Shown: positions 1 to 9,396 of the stretch, in pieces
Position numbering within the stretch: position 1 is the first letter of the stretch
Layout: every line of letters starts with the position of its first letter
Assembly (NCBI GenBank): GCA_025201345.1
Contig: JAIXMG010000027.1
Location: 1-25,000 of the forward strand
DNA from: Thamnidium elegans
Taxonomy: Eukaryota > Mucoromycota > Mucoromycetes > Mucorales > Mucoraceae
Direction: 5' to 3'
DNA length: 25,000 nucleotides
Made by a program: the position numbers and the translations under genes
Notes under the pieces: model-generated
What the model saw: only the letters and a program-made list of their open reading frames with translations
What the model was told of the DNA's origin: nothing
Databases searched by the model: none

Positions 1-190
1 TTGCCTTTATGATCGGGCGGTTTAGAAATAATGGTTTGGTCTCCTTCCATTCGAATTAAACATGCTGCTCCACGCGCAAGTTCTAAAAAAAAAAAAAATT
101 AGTTGTCATGGTTACATATATTTTTATGTTGTTACCTCTTGAATTGAGAGGTCGACATCTCACTACTACTTTAATATTTCCTCCACTCAT
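1..190 (-). CDS. Kinesin-3 (Unc104/KIF1-type) motor protein, N-terminal end only
   Basis: Partial gene that runs off the left edge. Exon 1 is 136-190 (ATG at 188-190), intron 83-135 (GTAAC..TTTTTAG), and exon 2 covers 82-1. The spliced frame gives about 45 residues beginning MSGGNIKVVVRCRPLNSRE, followed by an RMEGDQTII segment. The VVVRCRPLNSRE strand is the start of the kinesin motor domain, and the version with GGNIKVVVRCRPLN followed by ARGAACLIRM is characteristic of kinesin-3 motors. Known for the family: ATP-driven, plus-end-directed transport of vesicles and organelles on microtubules. The P-loop, switch regions, FHA and PH domains lie outside the window, so the subfamily assignment rests on the N-terminus alone. 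The start is chosen because the motor domain of kinesin-3 begins directly after the initiator region. Confidence 0.85.
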
Positions 191-610
191 TTTTTCTTCT
201 TCTGTTGAATTAAACTAATAAGTTGAGGGGGTTTTTTTTTAAAAAAAAAAGGGGGATGATGATGATGAGGAAAGTTGTCAAATTCAGTCGTTATTTTTTT
301 TTTTTTTTGGTGAACTAAGGTTGAGCTATGTATATTAAAAAAAACAGGTACCAAAAAAAAAAGAAAAAAAAAGGTGATCTCTTCTTCTTTTTTTGTTGTT
401 GTTGCTTATTCCAAAAAGCTACTTCTTAAAAAAAAAAATACTATATATGTATACAAAATATATATATATATATAAAGTATATACAAAATTAAAAAAAGAA
501 AAAAATAAAGAAAAGAAAGAAACAAAAAAAAAAGATAATTGTTTTATAAAAAAAAAAGGAGGGGTTGAAATATGACTGAAAAATTGTGTAACGGTGCTTC
601 TTTTTTTTAA
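191..610. other. Intergenic, kinesin upstream region and acyltransferase 3' end
   Basis: No gene is supported. The stretch is low-complexity: a G5-T9-A10-G5 palindrome-like tract near 226-255, GAT triplet repeats at 256-267, and long A-rich and (TA)n blocks at 420-540. It should hold the promoter of the leftward kinesin gene and the 3' UTR of the leftward acyltransferase gene. No clear TATA box could be assigned among the many TA repeats. Confidence 0.6.
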
Positions 611-2888
611 TTACTCGCTTTCAGAATCATCAGATGAGCTACCCAAATTGAATAAATGTCGATCGTCGAACCATTTTTGAATACTTGAAGTAGAAATATT
701 CACTTGAGGTAAAATACTTCTCGTCTTGATTTGTTCTTTTAGTTCCATATTATCAAATTTACTGATATCAAAGTCTTTAATTGCAGTAGATCCATTTTCA
801 TCTACAAACTTTGTGATCGTATCTGATAAGTTTTCTCTCATTATACGTAATTCGGCGGCACCATCTGGGTTACTAAGCGACAGAAACAATGGTCGAAGTG
901 ACTTGTAAATATCAATCGAGTTTTCAAGAACAAGACCACACATGTATTGAATAAGTGGTAATACAACCCATACTAATAAAGAAAGTCTAAACGCATAATT
1001 GTATCCGTGTTGCCATAAATACAAGAATAGCAAGAAACTATAGAAACCATATAATGTAGGTATACCAACCATGGCAACCAATATTTTCCATGTTGCAAGA
1101 ACATCACGTGCTGCAATTTTGACAGTGGAACCAGCTAGTGCCTCTATTTATACATAACATATGATGATTAGTGATACACTTGAAATAAATAAATAAATAT
1201 ATACCTTCTTGCTTTTTTTGACTAATAACAAGTGTTAAAATGATTAATGGTGAATTAACCAAGACACTAATAAAAAAAAAAGTTAGGTTATTATATATTT
1301 GTTTGTTTACATTTTATACTAACGATGGAAAACCAAAAATTGCTAAAAAGACGAGTTTTAAAATGCGGGAAACTAGAATGGGTGCAGCAGAATACATTGT
1401 TGTTTGAGTTCTAGCCACTTGGTGATCTCGTAAGCCAAAATATTTTAATGTGTTGTTGTATGCCTTAATACGTTGGGCTAAATCAACCAATCTTTCGTCT
1501 TTTTCAAAGTATTTATATCCTAATAGGAATCTTCGGTTTAATTCAACCACCTGATCAATTCTTAACTTGTGTTCTGATGCAGGCTTGTATAAACGACGTG
1601 CAGTGGCAATGATCTAATGCGATTTTAGTTTTTCCTTATCATTATTATTATTATTTTAACTTACCATCAGGACATCATAACTAGGAGCATTTATTGTTAC
1701 ACTCTTTAAACCATCATAACCAAGATCTAATAAACTAGAAATCGCTTCGCGTTTTTCTAATCCGCCTTTAGTGTACTTTTCTACTAATTCGCGTTCAATT
1801 GTAATAGGAACTCCATACGATACTACTGCACGAGATCTGAAACGATGAGGGTGGAAATAATTGAGACCTAATTTATACTATTTTAATTTTTACATTTCTT
1901 GACTTGTTTGTAATTTTAGCTTTTACCAACTGGAACAATCTTGACATTTAAATTCTTGTTTTGTGCCATTGCACTTAACGCCATAATTGCAAACCCAGCT
2001 ATAAAGAGAGAGAGTGAGATTAGAAAATTACTATATTTTTAAAATATTTGTATATATATATATATATTACCTTTTAAAGGAAGCATTTCAGATCTATCAT
2101 GACTACCACCTTCAGGAAAGATAACAAGAGATTCGCCTTGATCTAAACGTTCATGTACTTTTTCATACAATACACTTTGATCAATATGAGGAATAATTTT
2201 ATATGCAGCGCCATTCGAAATCATTTCAATCGCCTCAGAACTTAAATCTGATTTTAATTCCAATTCTGTATCAGATAAGACTTTAACCACTTCAAATTGT
2301 AAAGTCTTGCTTAAAACAATTAAATCCCGAGGTCCTACACGTTGTTTAAACTCGGTGTCTATTCCACAAAGAATCTTGTTATCTTTATACGATGTAAGTT
2401 TTCCTGATCCCTTTGTTGCAAGATCTTGAGGTCGAATAACGGGAACTAGCAGAATATGTTAATACCTCTTATTTAAAATAAAAAAATGAATACTTACTGG
2501 CATTTAATGCACGTGCAGCTGAACCGATAACTTTACGCTTAAAAGAAGATTGTGCCATTAAAGGTGAAAAACGACGAGGGTTAGAAATGATTACCATTCC
2601 CGGATCAACAAATCTAGAAATAACATTCAATATAAAAAATAAAAAAAACGAAACTACTAGACTCTAATATAACTTACTGGTTGGCATGAGGAGCAACAAT
2701 AAAGATACAAGGATCTTCCTCTGGTATATTATGCGTACCGCTATATAAAAAAAAAGTTGTTAATACAAATAGTTTATAACCATGACATCATGTGGGCGGT
2801 TTGTTTACCTCACTTTGATTTCTCGAAAAAATATATCGGCTACTAGTTTAAATCCTAGTTTTACACCATCATAAGCGTCAAAAGGCAT
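611..2888 (-). CDS. Glycerol-3-phosphate (and DHAP) O-acyltransferase, fungal SCT1/GPT2 type
   Basis: Nine exons: 2809-2888, 2678-2740, 2498-2613, 2071-2445, 1927-1998, 1665-1867, 1324-1613, 1205-1266 and 611-1143. They join in one frame to 597 residues. The family acylates sn-1 of glycerol-3-phosphate (and dihydroxyacetone phosphate) at the ER or lipid-droplet membrane, the first step of phospholipid and triacylglycerol synthesis. Visible motifs: APHANQFVDPG at residues 43-53 (acyltransferase motif I), RPQDLA, FPEGGSHDRSE at 196-206 (motif III) and LNYFHPHRFRSRA near 237-249. Hydrophobic segments occur in the last 160 residues (PTLYGFYSFLLFLYLW and SLLVWVVLPLIQYMCGLVL). The tail is acidic and serine-rich (SSSDDSESE), a possible phosphorylation region by analogy with yeast. 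It is shorter than the yeast enzymes (about 740-760 residues), mainly at the C-terminus. The intron at 1267-1323 uses a GTTAGT donor, forced by frame. Confidence 0.92.
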
Positions 2889-3163
2889 TGTTTTTTTTTA
2901 GAAAAATAAAATAAAATGAAAGGTAAAGAAACGTCAAAAAATAAAAATACAAATAAATATGGTTTTTACTTTTTCACATGAAAAAGGTATGAGATTGAAT
3001 TTTAAACAAATTTTATTACACATGTATGCAATAAATAGAATACAGTAGGTGTAACAGTATTATTTTAGATTACATAGCACTCCCTTTATAGTCAGTCACC
3101 TACTAAGTCTAAACAATATACCTTTTCTTTTTTTTATAAAATATCATAAGCTAAATATTGTAC

Positions 3164-3589
3164 CTTGCAAAACTTGACCATATATAGCATTTAACATTGT
3201 TCTCGTACGAGATAAGCACCTGTTATATTAAAAAAAAAAGACAGTTTACGGGCTTTTCATCATTATTTGTAAACAGTATTTAATAATCCTCGTATGTTTC
3301 TTGTGCTATTTGATATATACATATATAAAATTGCGTAATTGCTGATAAAATAAAAAGTCTTTTGATGAAATGTTGTCATAAATAACACAATTTTTTCTTG
3401 TTTTTTATGATCAACTATCTATTATTATGGTGTATCGTCCAAGTATTGGCAGAAAATTGATGCTATTTTACTATTGACAGAATTAACGGCAGCAACTGCT
3501 CGATTACGTGGAGTGCATGAAAGTGGATAAACGATAGATCGCGCATCAAGAATTTCCCCTATTTGGCAAAAAGGCGTAAATATTACCAA
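3164..3589 (-). other. Possible short gene or gene remnant (exon-like blocks)
   Basis: On the minus strand 3589-3425 is open for 54 codons after a TTTTTTATAG acceptor-like site and ends in TAA. It reads LVIFTPFCQIGEILDARS and onward to IFCQYLDDTP. A second block, 3219-3164, sits between an ATATAACAG acceptor and a GTACAA donor and in one frame reads LSRTRTMLNAIYGQVLQ. Base composition is less AT-rich than the flanks. I could not find a start codon exon, nor a donor that joins the two blocks in frame. The plus strand of the first block is also open for about 39 codons (YWQKIDAILLLTELTAATA). This could be a small multi-exon gene or a decayed one. No family is recognised. Confidence 0.25.
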
Positions 3590-3898
3590 CTATAAAAAAC
3601 GTATTACATAGAGCAGATAAAACTATCATGAGATTAAAGAGCAATTTGGACTATACGTTACACATACTTTATTCTATTTATACTTATAAAAAAGTATGGA
3701 TAAACTTGGACTACAAAAAAAAAAAAGAAGAAAATAACACAAAGATAAAGTTTGGTATATGTCCTCTATTTTAATGGTTGATTGTAATGGTTACTGACAA
3801 CTTTTTCGTTTCTTTTCTTTGAGCATTTATAAATTTTCCATTTTTGTGGTCATGTTGTTTGCAATATACCCTGATCAATTCTTTGTTCCCTCGGCTTT

Positions 3899-3906
3899 TA
3901 TAAATA
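3899..3906 (+). promoter_or_regulatory. TATA box of the 3972 gene
   Basis: TATAAATA stands about 70 bases before the ATG at 3972, a normal TATA-to-start spacing for a fungal gene. Confidence 0.5.
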
Positions 3907-3971
3907 AGTAAATAAATAAAGTCAATGCGTTCTTTCTTTGTTTCTACTACTAAAAAGCATTCTTATTTTCA

Positions 3972-4787
3972 ATGGTGCATCTATTATTACGAACGCCATC
4001 ATTCTATGCTGTTATGAGTGTCTATTACATACTACGATTCTCTGTAGCTTTTTACAGTACTCTTACAACAAGAACAAAACAGAACTTATATTGTAGTCAG
4101 AGGCTAGTAAAAAGGTTTCGCAATAGTAAACTTGAATTTATAGATGAAACACCTCGTATTATTGGATTATGGATAAAATCATACCAAAAACTTGATTTAA
4201 AACAAAAGAATCTTACACGACAATACCCTTCATCAGTCACATCAAAGCAGTATTCAATTAAATTAAGATACAATAAATCACTTTGTTCTGAATTACTTGA
4301 ACGTGGCAAACTAAATACAAAATTTAAAAATGGAGTCAACTTGATTAAATTTAATAGCAAAGAACTAGAAGGACTCTGTAAACAATTTGATCAAAATAAA
4401 GATTGGGTGTCTAGCTTATCGAGCTATCCTAGTATAAACCAATTACAGCACACTTTTCAATTACTTATGAATACATGTTTACTTATAGACTCCAGTCTCG
4501 ATCATAAATTAGAACAAGGATATGCATTCAAGTCTATTTGTGATTTTATATTGGGTTTCATTGATCAAACACATTTACAATTAGAAGAGCTTACAGATGC
4601 AAGCATAAGTAAATACCAAGTAAATTATTTGGCTTCAAAAGTATCTGCAGGACTGGACTTTATAGAGGAATTGTTACAGTCGCCGTTGGTTGAAGATATT
4701 CACCTTCATTGGATTTGCGTAGACCATATAAATATTTTGATAGATCGGTGTTTTGCATTAGGAGAAAGAATAAACGAGAGAAAATAG
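3972..4787 (+). CDS. Hypothetical protein, 271 residues, intronless
   Basis: A single uninterrupted frame from ATG at 3972 to TAG at 4785-4787, with a TATA box about 70 bases upstream. No family is recognised. The N-terminus is hydrophobic (about residues 10-30, FYAVMSVYYILRFSVAFYS), which could be a signal anchor or a mitochondrial targeting stretch. The middle is lysine- and arginine-rich (residues 60-120), and the second half is leucine-rich and probably helical (LQHTFQLLMNTCLLI, ICDFILGFIDQTHLQLEEL, LDFIEELLQSPLVEDIHLHW). No catalytic or metal-binding motif can be seen. Codon use is AT-rich like its neighbours. The length of the frame in DNA this AT-rich makes a real gene very likely, but its function is unknown. 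Confidence 0.75.
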   Translation: MVHLLLRTPSFYAVMSVYYILRFSVAFYSTLTTRTKQNLYCSQRLVKRFRNSKLEFIDETPRIIGLWIKSYQKLDLKQKNLTRQYPSSVTSKQYSIKLRYNKSLCSELLERGKLNTKFKNGVNLIKFNSKELEGLCKQFDQNKDWVSSLSSYPSINQLQHTFQLLMNTCLLIDSSLDHKLEQGYAFKSICDFILGFIDQTHLQLEELTDASISKYQVNYLASKVSAGLDFIEELLQSPLVEDIHLHWICVDHINILIDRCFALGERINERK

Positions 4788-5106
4788 CGCACAAGCCTTA
4801 TGTTGCCTTACGGTACTACCGTATATTCATGTATAATACTTTCAACTTTTAATTCTCTTAAAGGATGACTATATATATATAATTAAATAAATTTTTTATG
4901 TAAAAAAAATTTTTTTTGTTCCCCTTCAAAAGTGATTTTAAAATAACTATAGACTTAGTATCATTCGACAGCTGTCATATTATATAAAATGCCAACATAA
5001 ATTTCGCTTATTTTAACCAGTCTCAAACTACAAATTTAATGAGATTCGATAAGCAATTACAGCTGCAGTTTTTAAGGTAAAGCACAGGTTATTTTATATC
5101 TTTTGG
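4788..5106. other. Intergenic, 3' flank of the 271-residue gene
   Basis: AT-rich DNA with no supported gene. A 10-base perfect palindrome (GACAGCTGTC) lies at about 4967-4976. The inverted-repeat element begins at its right end. Confidence 0.5.
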
Positions 5107-5171
5107 AGTCTCACAAAAATTAAAGTTCGGCGGACCAGAGACTATGTTGTTTTAGGGCAACGTCATGAGAC
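5107..5171 (+). repeat. Left terminal inverted repeat
   Basis: It reads AGTCTCACAAAAATTAAAG, then the TTCGGCGGACCAG core, then TATGTTGTTTT and TCATGAGAC. It matches the reverse complement of 6118-6183. Confidence 0.65.
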
Positions 5172-6117
5172 AAAAAAAAATTCATAACTGTAACTATACC
5201 CAGTTTACCCTTTGGTCATTTTGCCAGAATCTTTTCAAAGTCTAATTGAATATGTCTTGGTTGGGATGCGAACCTTAAAGGTTATTAGGTTATACTAAGT
5301 ATACATATAGTGCTTTTAAAATTCATTTGTTAACTCATTTTTCATAATTGATATGACTCCCTATGGCGAGGTACCCATGCTGGTAAATAATTAAGTCTCG
5401 ATTACTTGGTTATATTTTATTAGCGAAAAAAGTTTTTCAGAATTGATCCGAAACACCAACTACACGCATTAACAGCAAAACCATTCAATTGTAACACATA
5501 ACTTTAAAAGGCCTTGCAGCTCTCTAACATAGTGAAGGCAGTTTGTTCCTGGTTTTAGTGATATCTGTACCTGTTTTTTTTAAGAACCGCTGTTAAAAAA
5601 ATAGATGAAAATATTTTTGGCGATAGACCTTCACATAAGAAGATAGCAAATAACTTTTGCCATGATATTATATGCATATATATTGAAATATTAAGTAAAT
5701 TGATTATTCTATGTTACCCTAATTTCCATTTTTTTTTTTTTTTTTTTTTAGTTTCTTACAGTCGCGTTGTCAAGGTTTATTATGTCAGCTTAACAAACTC
5801 GGTTAATACTTTTGTAGTTCGGTATCCTTTAGAGATGTGCATTAACCGCTCCTGAGTTTTCTACTATTTACATTCACCCAGAATTGCATGAGTTCTAAGA
5901 AGTATATTATTAATTCATTGAAAAATCGAGGTATATTATCATCTTTGGAGCAGTATGAAGCCTTTCTTATTTAACTCTTGACGCCAGCTTCGATTTCACT
6001 TGATAACTTTTCTGGGTAAAATAGTTGAGAATGTGCAAGGAAAAAGGTATAAATTGGAATAGAGCAAATACTTTAATACTTATTTTGTGATCGTCGATTG
6101 CATCATTGGTTCTTCTT

Positions 6118-6183
6118 GCTCTCATGATAGGGACTTAAAAATAACATAATCGCTGGTCCGCCGAAAATTTAATTTGTGAGACT
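6118..6183 (-). repeat. Right terminal inverted repeat
   Basis: Read on the minus strand it starts AGTCTCACAAATTAAAT, continues with CGGCGGACCAG and TTATGTTATTTTT, and ends TCATGAGAGC. It mirrors the left arm with a few substitutions and short indels. Confidence 0.65.
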
Positions 6184-6293
6184 TCACCGTAACACGATGA
6201 AATTAAAGAACAATTATAAATCTATCTTGATCTTCTTCTATATTACTTTTTTTTTTCCATCTATTATTTTGCTATTTTTTTCTTTAAAAAAAA

Positions 6294-9131
6294 ATGTTAT
6301 ACAACGCAGATGCTTCTTTGGAAGAAGAAACTAACAATTCTCCTGTTCTTGATACAGTGGTCAATATATCTAGTTGTTACTACTATCTCTCACTATTAGA
6401 GCGATTCGCCAACACCATAAAGGATATGACCGAAACCGAGCTCAAATATTATCTTGTTCGAGCAGAGTCGAGATACTCAAAATGGATATTTCACAAGTCG
6501 TTTAAAATGTTATTACCCCGTAAAACTCCACCACTAGGTATTTGATTATATCTTATATACATATATATAATCTCATGCTTTTTTTAACAAAAACAGATGT
6601 TGCATTTTTTTGGCACGCACACATGCTAAGCCCACTAAGGTATTACGAAGACATGAAGAAAAATTTTAATAGTGATAGACGCAACATTTCTCTACCGTTA
6701 AAAGAAATTGTAAGTATATTTATATTCGTATAATTAAGTCTCGACTAACTCTTTACTTTGTATAGTATCATAGTCGGCACGAGCCAACGAAAGAATCTCT
6801 TAAACAGTGGCATAAATTAATGGGTAGAGGCGAACCGTTTAATCTTGAAAATAATAGAGAGCATTTATTCAGCAGTTACGCTTCAATAACATGTATTGTA
6901 TGCAGTAATTCTGTTTCTGTCACTTGGTAACTCATAAAATTATTACTTTTGTTTGGTATATATTTATGTTTCTTTTTTTTTAAAAAAAAAATAGGGAGGA
7001 CTACGCTGATTGGAGAACAGATGAACGAGTTGCTATAAGGTGCCATTGCTGTGACACTGAATTTACTGCAAAGCATTGTGGGAAAGCAAACTTATTTCAA
7101 GATATTAGTTATGGATTTAAAATCTCGCAAGTATATTTTACCAAAAAAAATGAAAAAAATGAAAAATTGCATACATAGTATTAATAGTTTAGGTTTTAGT
7201 GGACTTCCGAAAGATAATAACATTACAAAGTTTCTTTTAAATTGTTGTGAACTAGGAAAGCAAAATTTTGATGCAGGACCAGATAGAATTGAAGAGTTTT
7301 TAGCTAGATTTCAAGATCGTTTAGGCTCTCCTAGTACCTCCGAAAAACCTACTCGGAGCAGAGAAGGTAAGTTTTATATGTTGTTATATGTAAAGCGTAA
7401 TCTGATGTATAATAGAATTTATGGCATCTATCAAGTCTACCTATTTATGTACACCGTACCGCTCGTCTATTGATATGCTTATGGCCGTTTCGAGGTTACT
7501 GGGATTTACAACCAAGGTAACGTCTCAAATTGACTGGAAATCATCTGATGAAATTGCCCGTTCTATCCAAAGATATCGTGAGTTTCTTCATATCACTCAG
7601 TGTTCTCCAACCTTAATACCAGTACCTACAATTGATGTTGGTAGGTAAACTTTTTTTTTCTAAAAAAAAAAAAAAAAGATAAAATTATTGCAATTCATAC
7701 GTTATTTTAGATCTCGTATGGCATACACATATGCTTCATCCAAAAAACTACCGACAGTTTTCAATTAAACACTTGAAACGAGTTATAAACCACGATGATA
7801 ATATACCCCTAGAGGATATAGATAAACGTATTCGACAATTCATTTTTGCTAAGCGCCATTATAGGCAAGGAAGTGTAGAGGATAAGGCATCTATACATAG
7901 TAATAGTAAGAAATCGAGATTTGGTATTACGATACGTAGTCGTTCAAACTCGAGTACCAGTTTAATATTTCCAGATAAAACCTTTGGAGGGGTTTATAGT
8001 GGAGATATAGAAATTTCCAATGTTGAGAATGAAACGTTTGACGAAATAATGTAAGTTAATAAATATAAAAAAAAAGGCACCAAATAATGTAAGAAAAGAG
8101 AGAGAGAGAGACTAATAGCTATTTCTTAATTTAGAGATGATTATAGTTACCATGATAGACGTGAGAGATATCTGAAATTGACGTTACATTGTTATTGAAC
8201 CTTATTTTTTGTAGGAACGGTATCAACATTTATTCAATTCAAAAATTCAGAAGAGGCTCAACAAAAACTGTTCGACTTGGTAAAACCATCAGGATTAGGA
8301 TTTATAGGGTAGGGAATATTATAAACATTTTATCGAAAAGACGATCTGCTCAATAACTCCGTCCCCTCCTTTTTTTTTAGAACTTGCCTCAGTGGAGGTA
8401 AACTGTGCCGCTTATACTTAAAAACTTCTACTAATTATTTCAGCAGTTAATTTAGACGCGTCCTTAAGACCTAGGATAGATATACAGTAAGTTTGTAAAT
8501 ATTCATGTTATTGACATTACTATATATTAAATTTCCTTTGACAGAGGATACCGTAAGGACATTAAAAGATGATACATATAAGCAATTATTAATCTAAATA
8601 TAAAAACAGCACCAGGAGATCTACCATTCGATAAAGGTAAATTAACTTGTCGTATTATGCGACTACATTTGACTAAAGAAAATTAACATATATCGGTTCA
8701 ACAGTCATTAGAACAAGTAAGCACATACCCTCAGTACATATACTAAATCTTCAAAACTAATATACGTATGTATATGACAAGGTGGCCCTCTACCTATATT
8801 TCCGGAGGAAGCAAAGCATCATTTACCTAGATACTTACTTTCCAGATATAAGGAACCCCAAACTTATAGCTATGAAGAGGACGCACCCCCACCAGCTTAC
8901 GATGCAGACGACGACATATCACAGTCATACGAGGCGCAAACAGTTCGAAATACTGAATGGTATAAATTAGCCTGTATATTCTTACTAGCAAAACAACCGG
9001 GCATGAAGAATACTACAAGTGCGACATCGAACGATAAATTACCCTCATATAAAGATACTAATTGTGATTTTAGCTTATCATCATTCAGCAATGCATCCAC
9101 AATATTTAAACGTGAAAATATGAACCTGTAA
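6294..9131 (+). CDS. DUF1399 / GRDP-like protein with C-terminal PY motifs
   Basis: Exons: 6294-6537, 6597-6709, 6766-6926, 6995-7126, 7188-7366 (or from 7179), 7416-7640, 7711-8050, 8135-8160, 8215-8308, 8381-8397, 8444-8486, 8545-8552, 8610-8636, 8705-8716 and 8782-9131. All junctions keep one frame, giving 656 residues. The DUF1399 (glycine-rich domain-containing protein-like) family is recognised by DVAFFWHAHMLSP (residues 82-94) and VDLVWHTHMLHP (about 351-362), preceded by RYREFL. Between them are clustered cysteines: CxxC at 162-165, CHCC at 189-192 and C201, possibly metal-binding. The tail carries PPAY (577-580) and LPSY (627-630), which are WW-domain ligand motifs. The biochemical role of the family is not established. 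Exons 1-7 are secure apart from the GC donor after 7126. The tiny exons 10-14 are a hand-built model. If the intron at 8051 is retained, the frame stops at 8052-8054 after about 465 residues. Confidence 0.72.
7127..7187 (+). other. Probable GC-AG intron in the DUF1399 gene
   Basis: The exon before ends phase 2 (AAA ATC TC) and is followed by GCAAGTATAT, the usual context of GC donors. The frame after the intron needs exactly phase 2. The nearby GT (at 7131) would give phase 0 and immediate stops with every nearby acceptor. The acceptor could be 7178 or 7187, both leaving the same frame. Confidence 0.6.
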
Positions 9132-9396
9132 TCGAAGGATTGATTGTATCAAAATATCATACCAGTATTCTTAATATCTATAGGGTATACAATAAAATAG
9201 GATATATATTTACTAGCTGTTTCGGACAGCTTTTGTCAGGTCGGTCCATTACCTTACCCGTTGGTTGGCTGCTAGGGAAAAAAGGATTTCCAAACCCTCA
9301 CTACTGTGATACAATGTCACAAGTTAACGCCAAAATTTATTTTATTTTTTCTTACATATATAATATATTTTGTATGTATCAAATGAAAATGCAAAT

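Larger units (their letters stand above)
2889..3971. other. Intergenic region with unresolved exon-like blocks
   Basis: This stretch separates the leftward acyltransferase start from the rightward gene at 3972. It is mostly AT-rich and without long open frames. Between 3164 and 3589 there are coding-like blocks described separately. The segment 3600-3890 looks like ordinary promoter DNA. Confidence 0.5.
5107..6183. mobile_element. Inverted-repeat DNA element, probably a non-autonomous or decayed transposon
   Basis: About 1.08 kb bounded by imperfect terminal inverted repeats of about 65 bases (5107-5171 and 6118-6183). Each arm starts AGTCTCACAAA, shares a CGGCGGACCAG core about 20 bases in, then a TATGTT-TTTT block and a TCATGAGA block. 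Arm identity is roughly three quarters by eye. The interior has no open frame of 60 codons, contains a T-run at about 5729-5750 and shows no transposase motif that I can recognise. Structure and size fit a MITE-like or decayed cut-and-paste element, but the superfamily is not determined. No clear target-site duplication is visible at the ends as I set them, so the exact boundaries are uncertain. Confidence 0.6.

Noticed and set aside
393..575. 60-codon lysine-rich frame
   Set aside because: Pure A/T low-complexity translation in the kinesin upstream region.
5246..5275. GGTTCGCATCCC on the minus strand, like a tRNA B box
   Set aside because: No T-stem complement, acceptor stem or A box around it.
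8055..9131. Initial reading of this region as a pseudogene with shifted frames and an in-frame stop at 8684-8686
   Set aside because: All open blocks join in one frame through canonical introns to the DUF1399 gene, and the stop falls inside a proposed intron. A decayed end remains possible but is no longer the simplest view.
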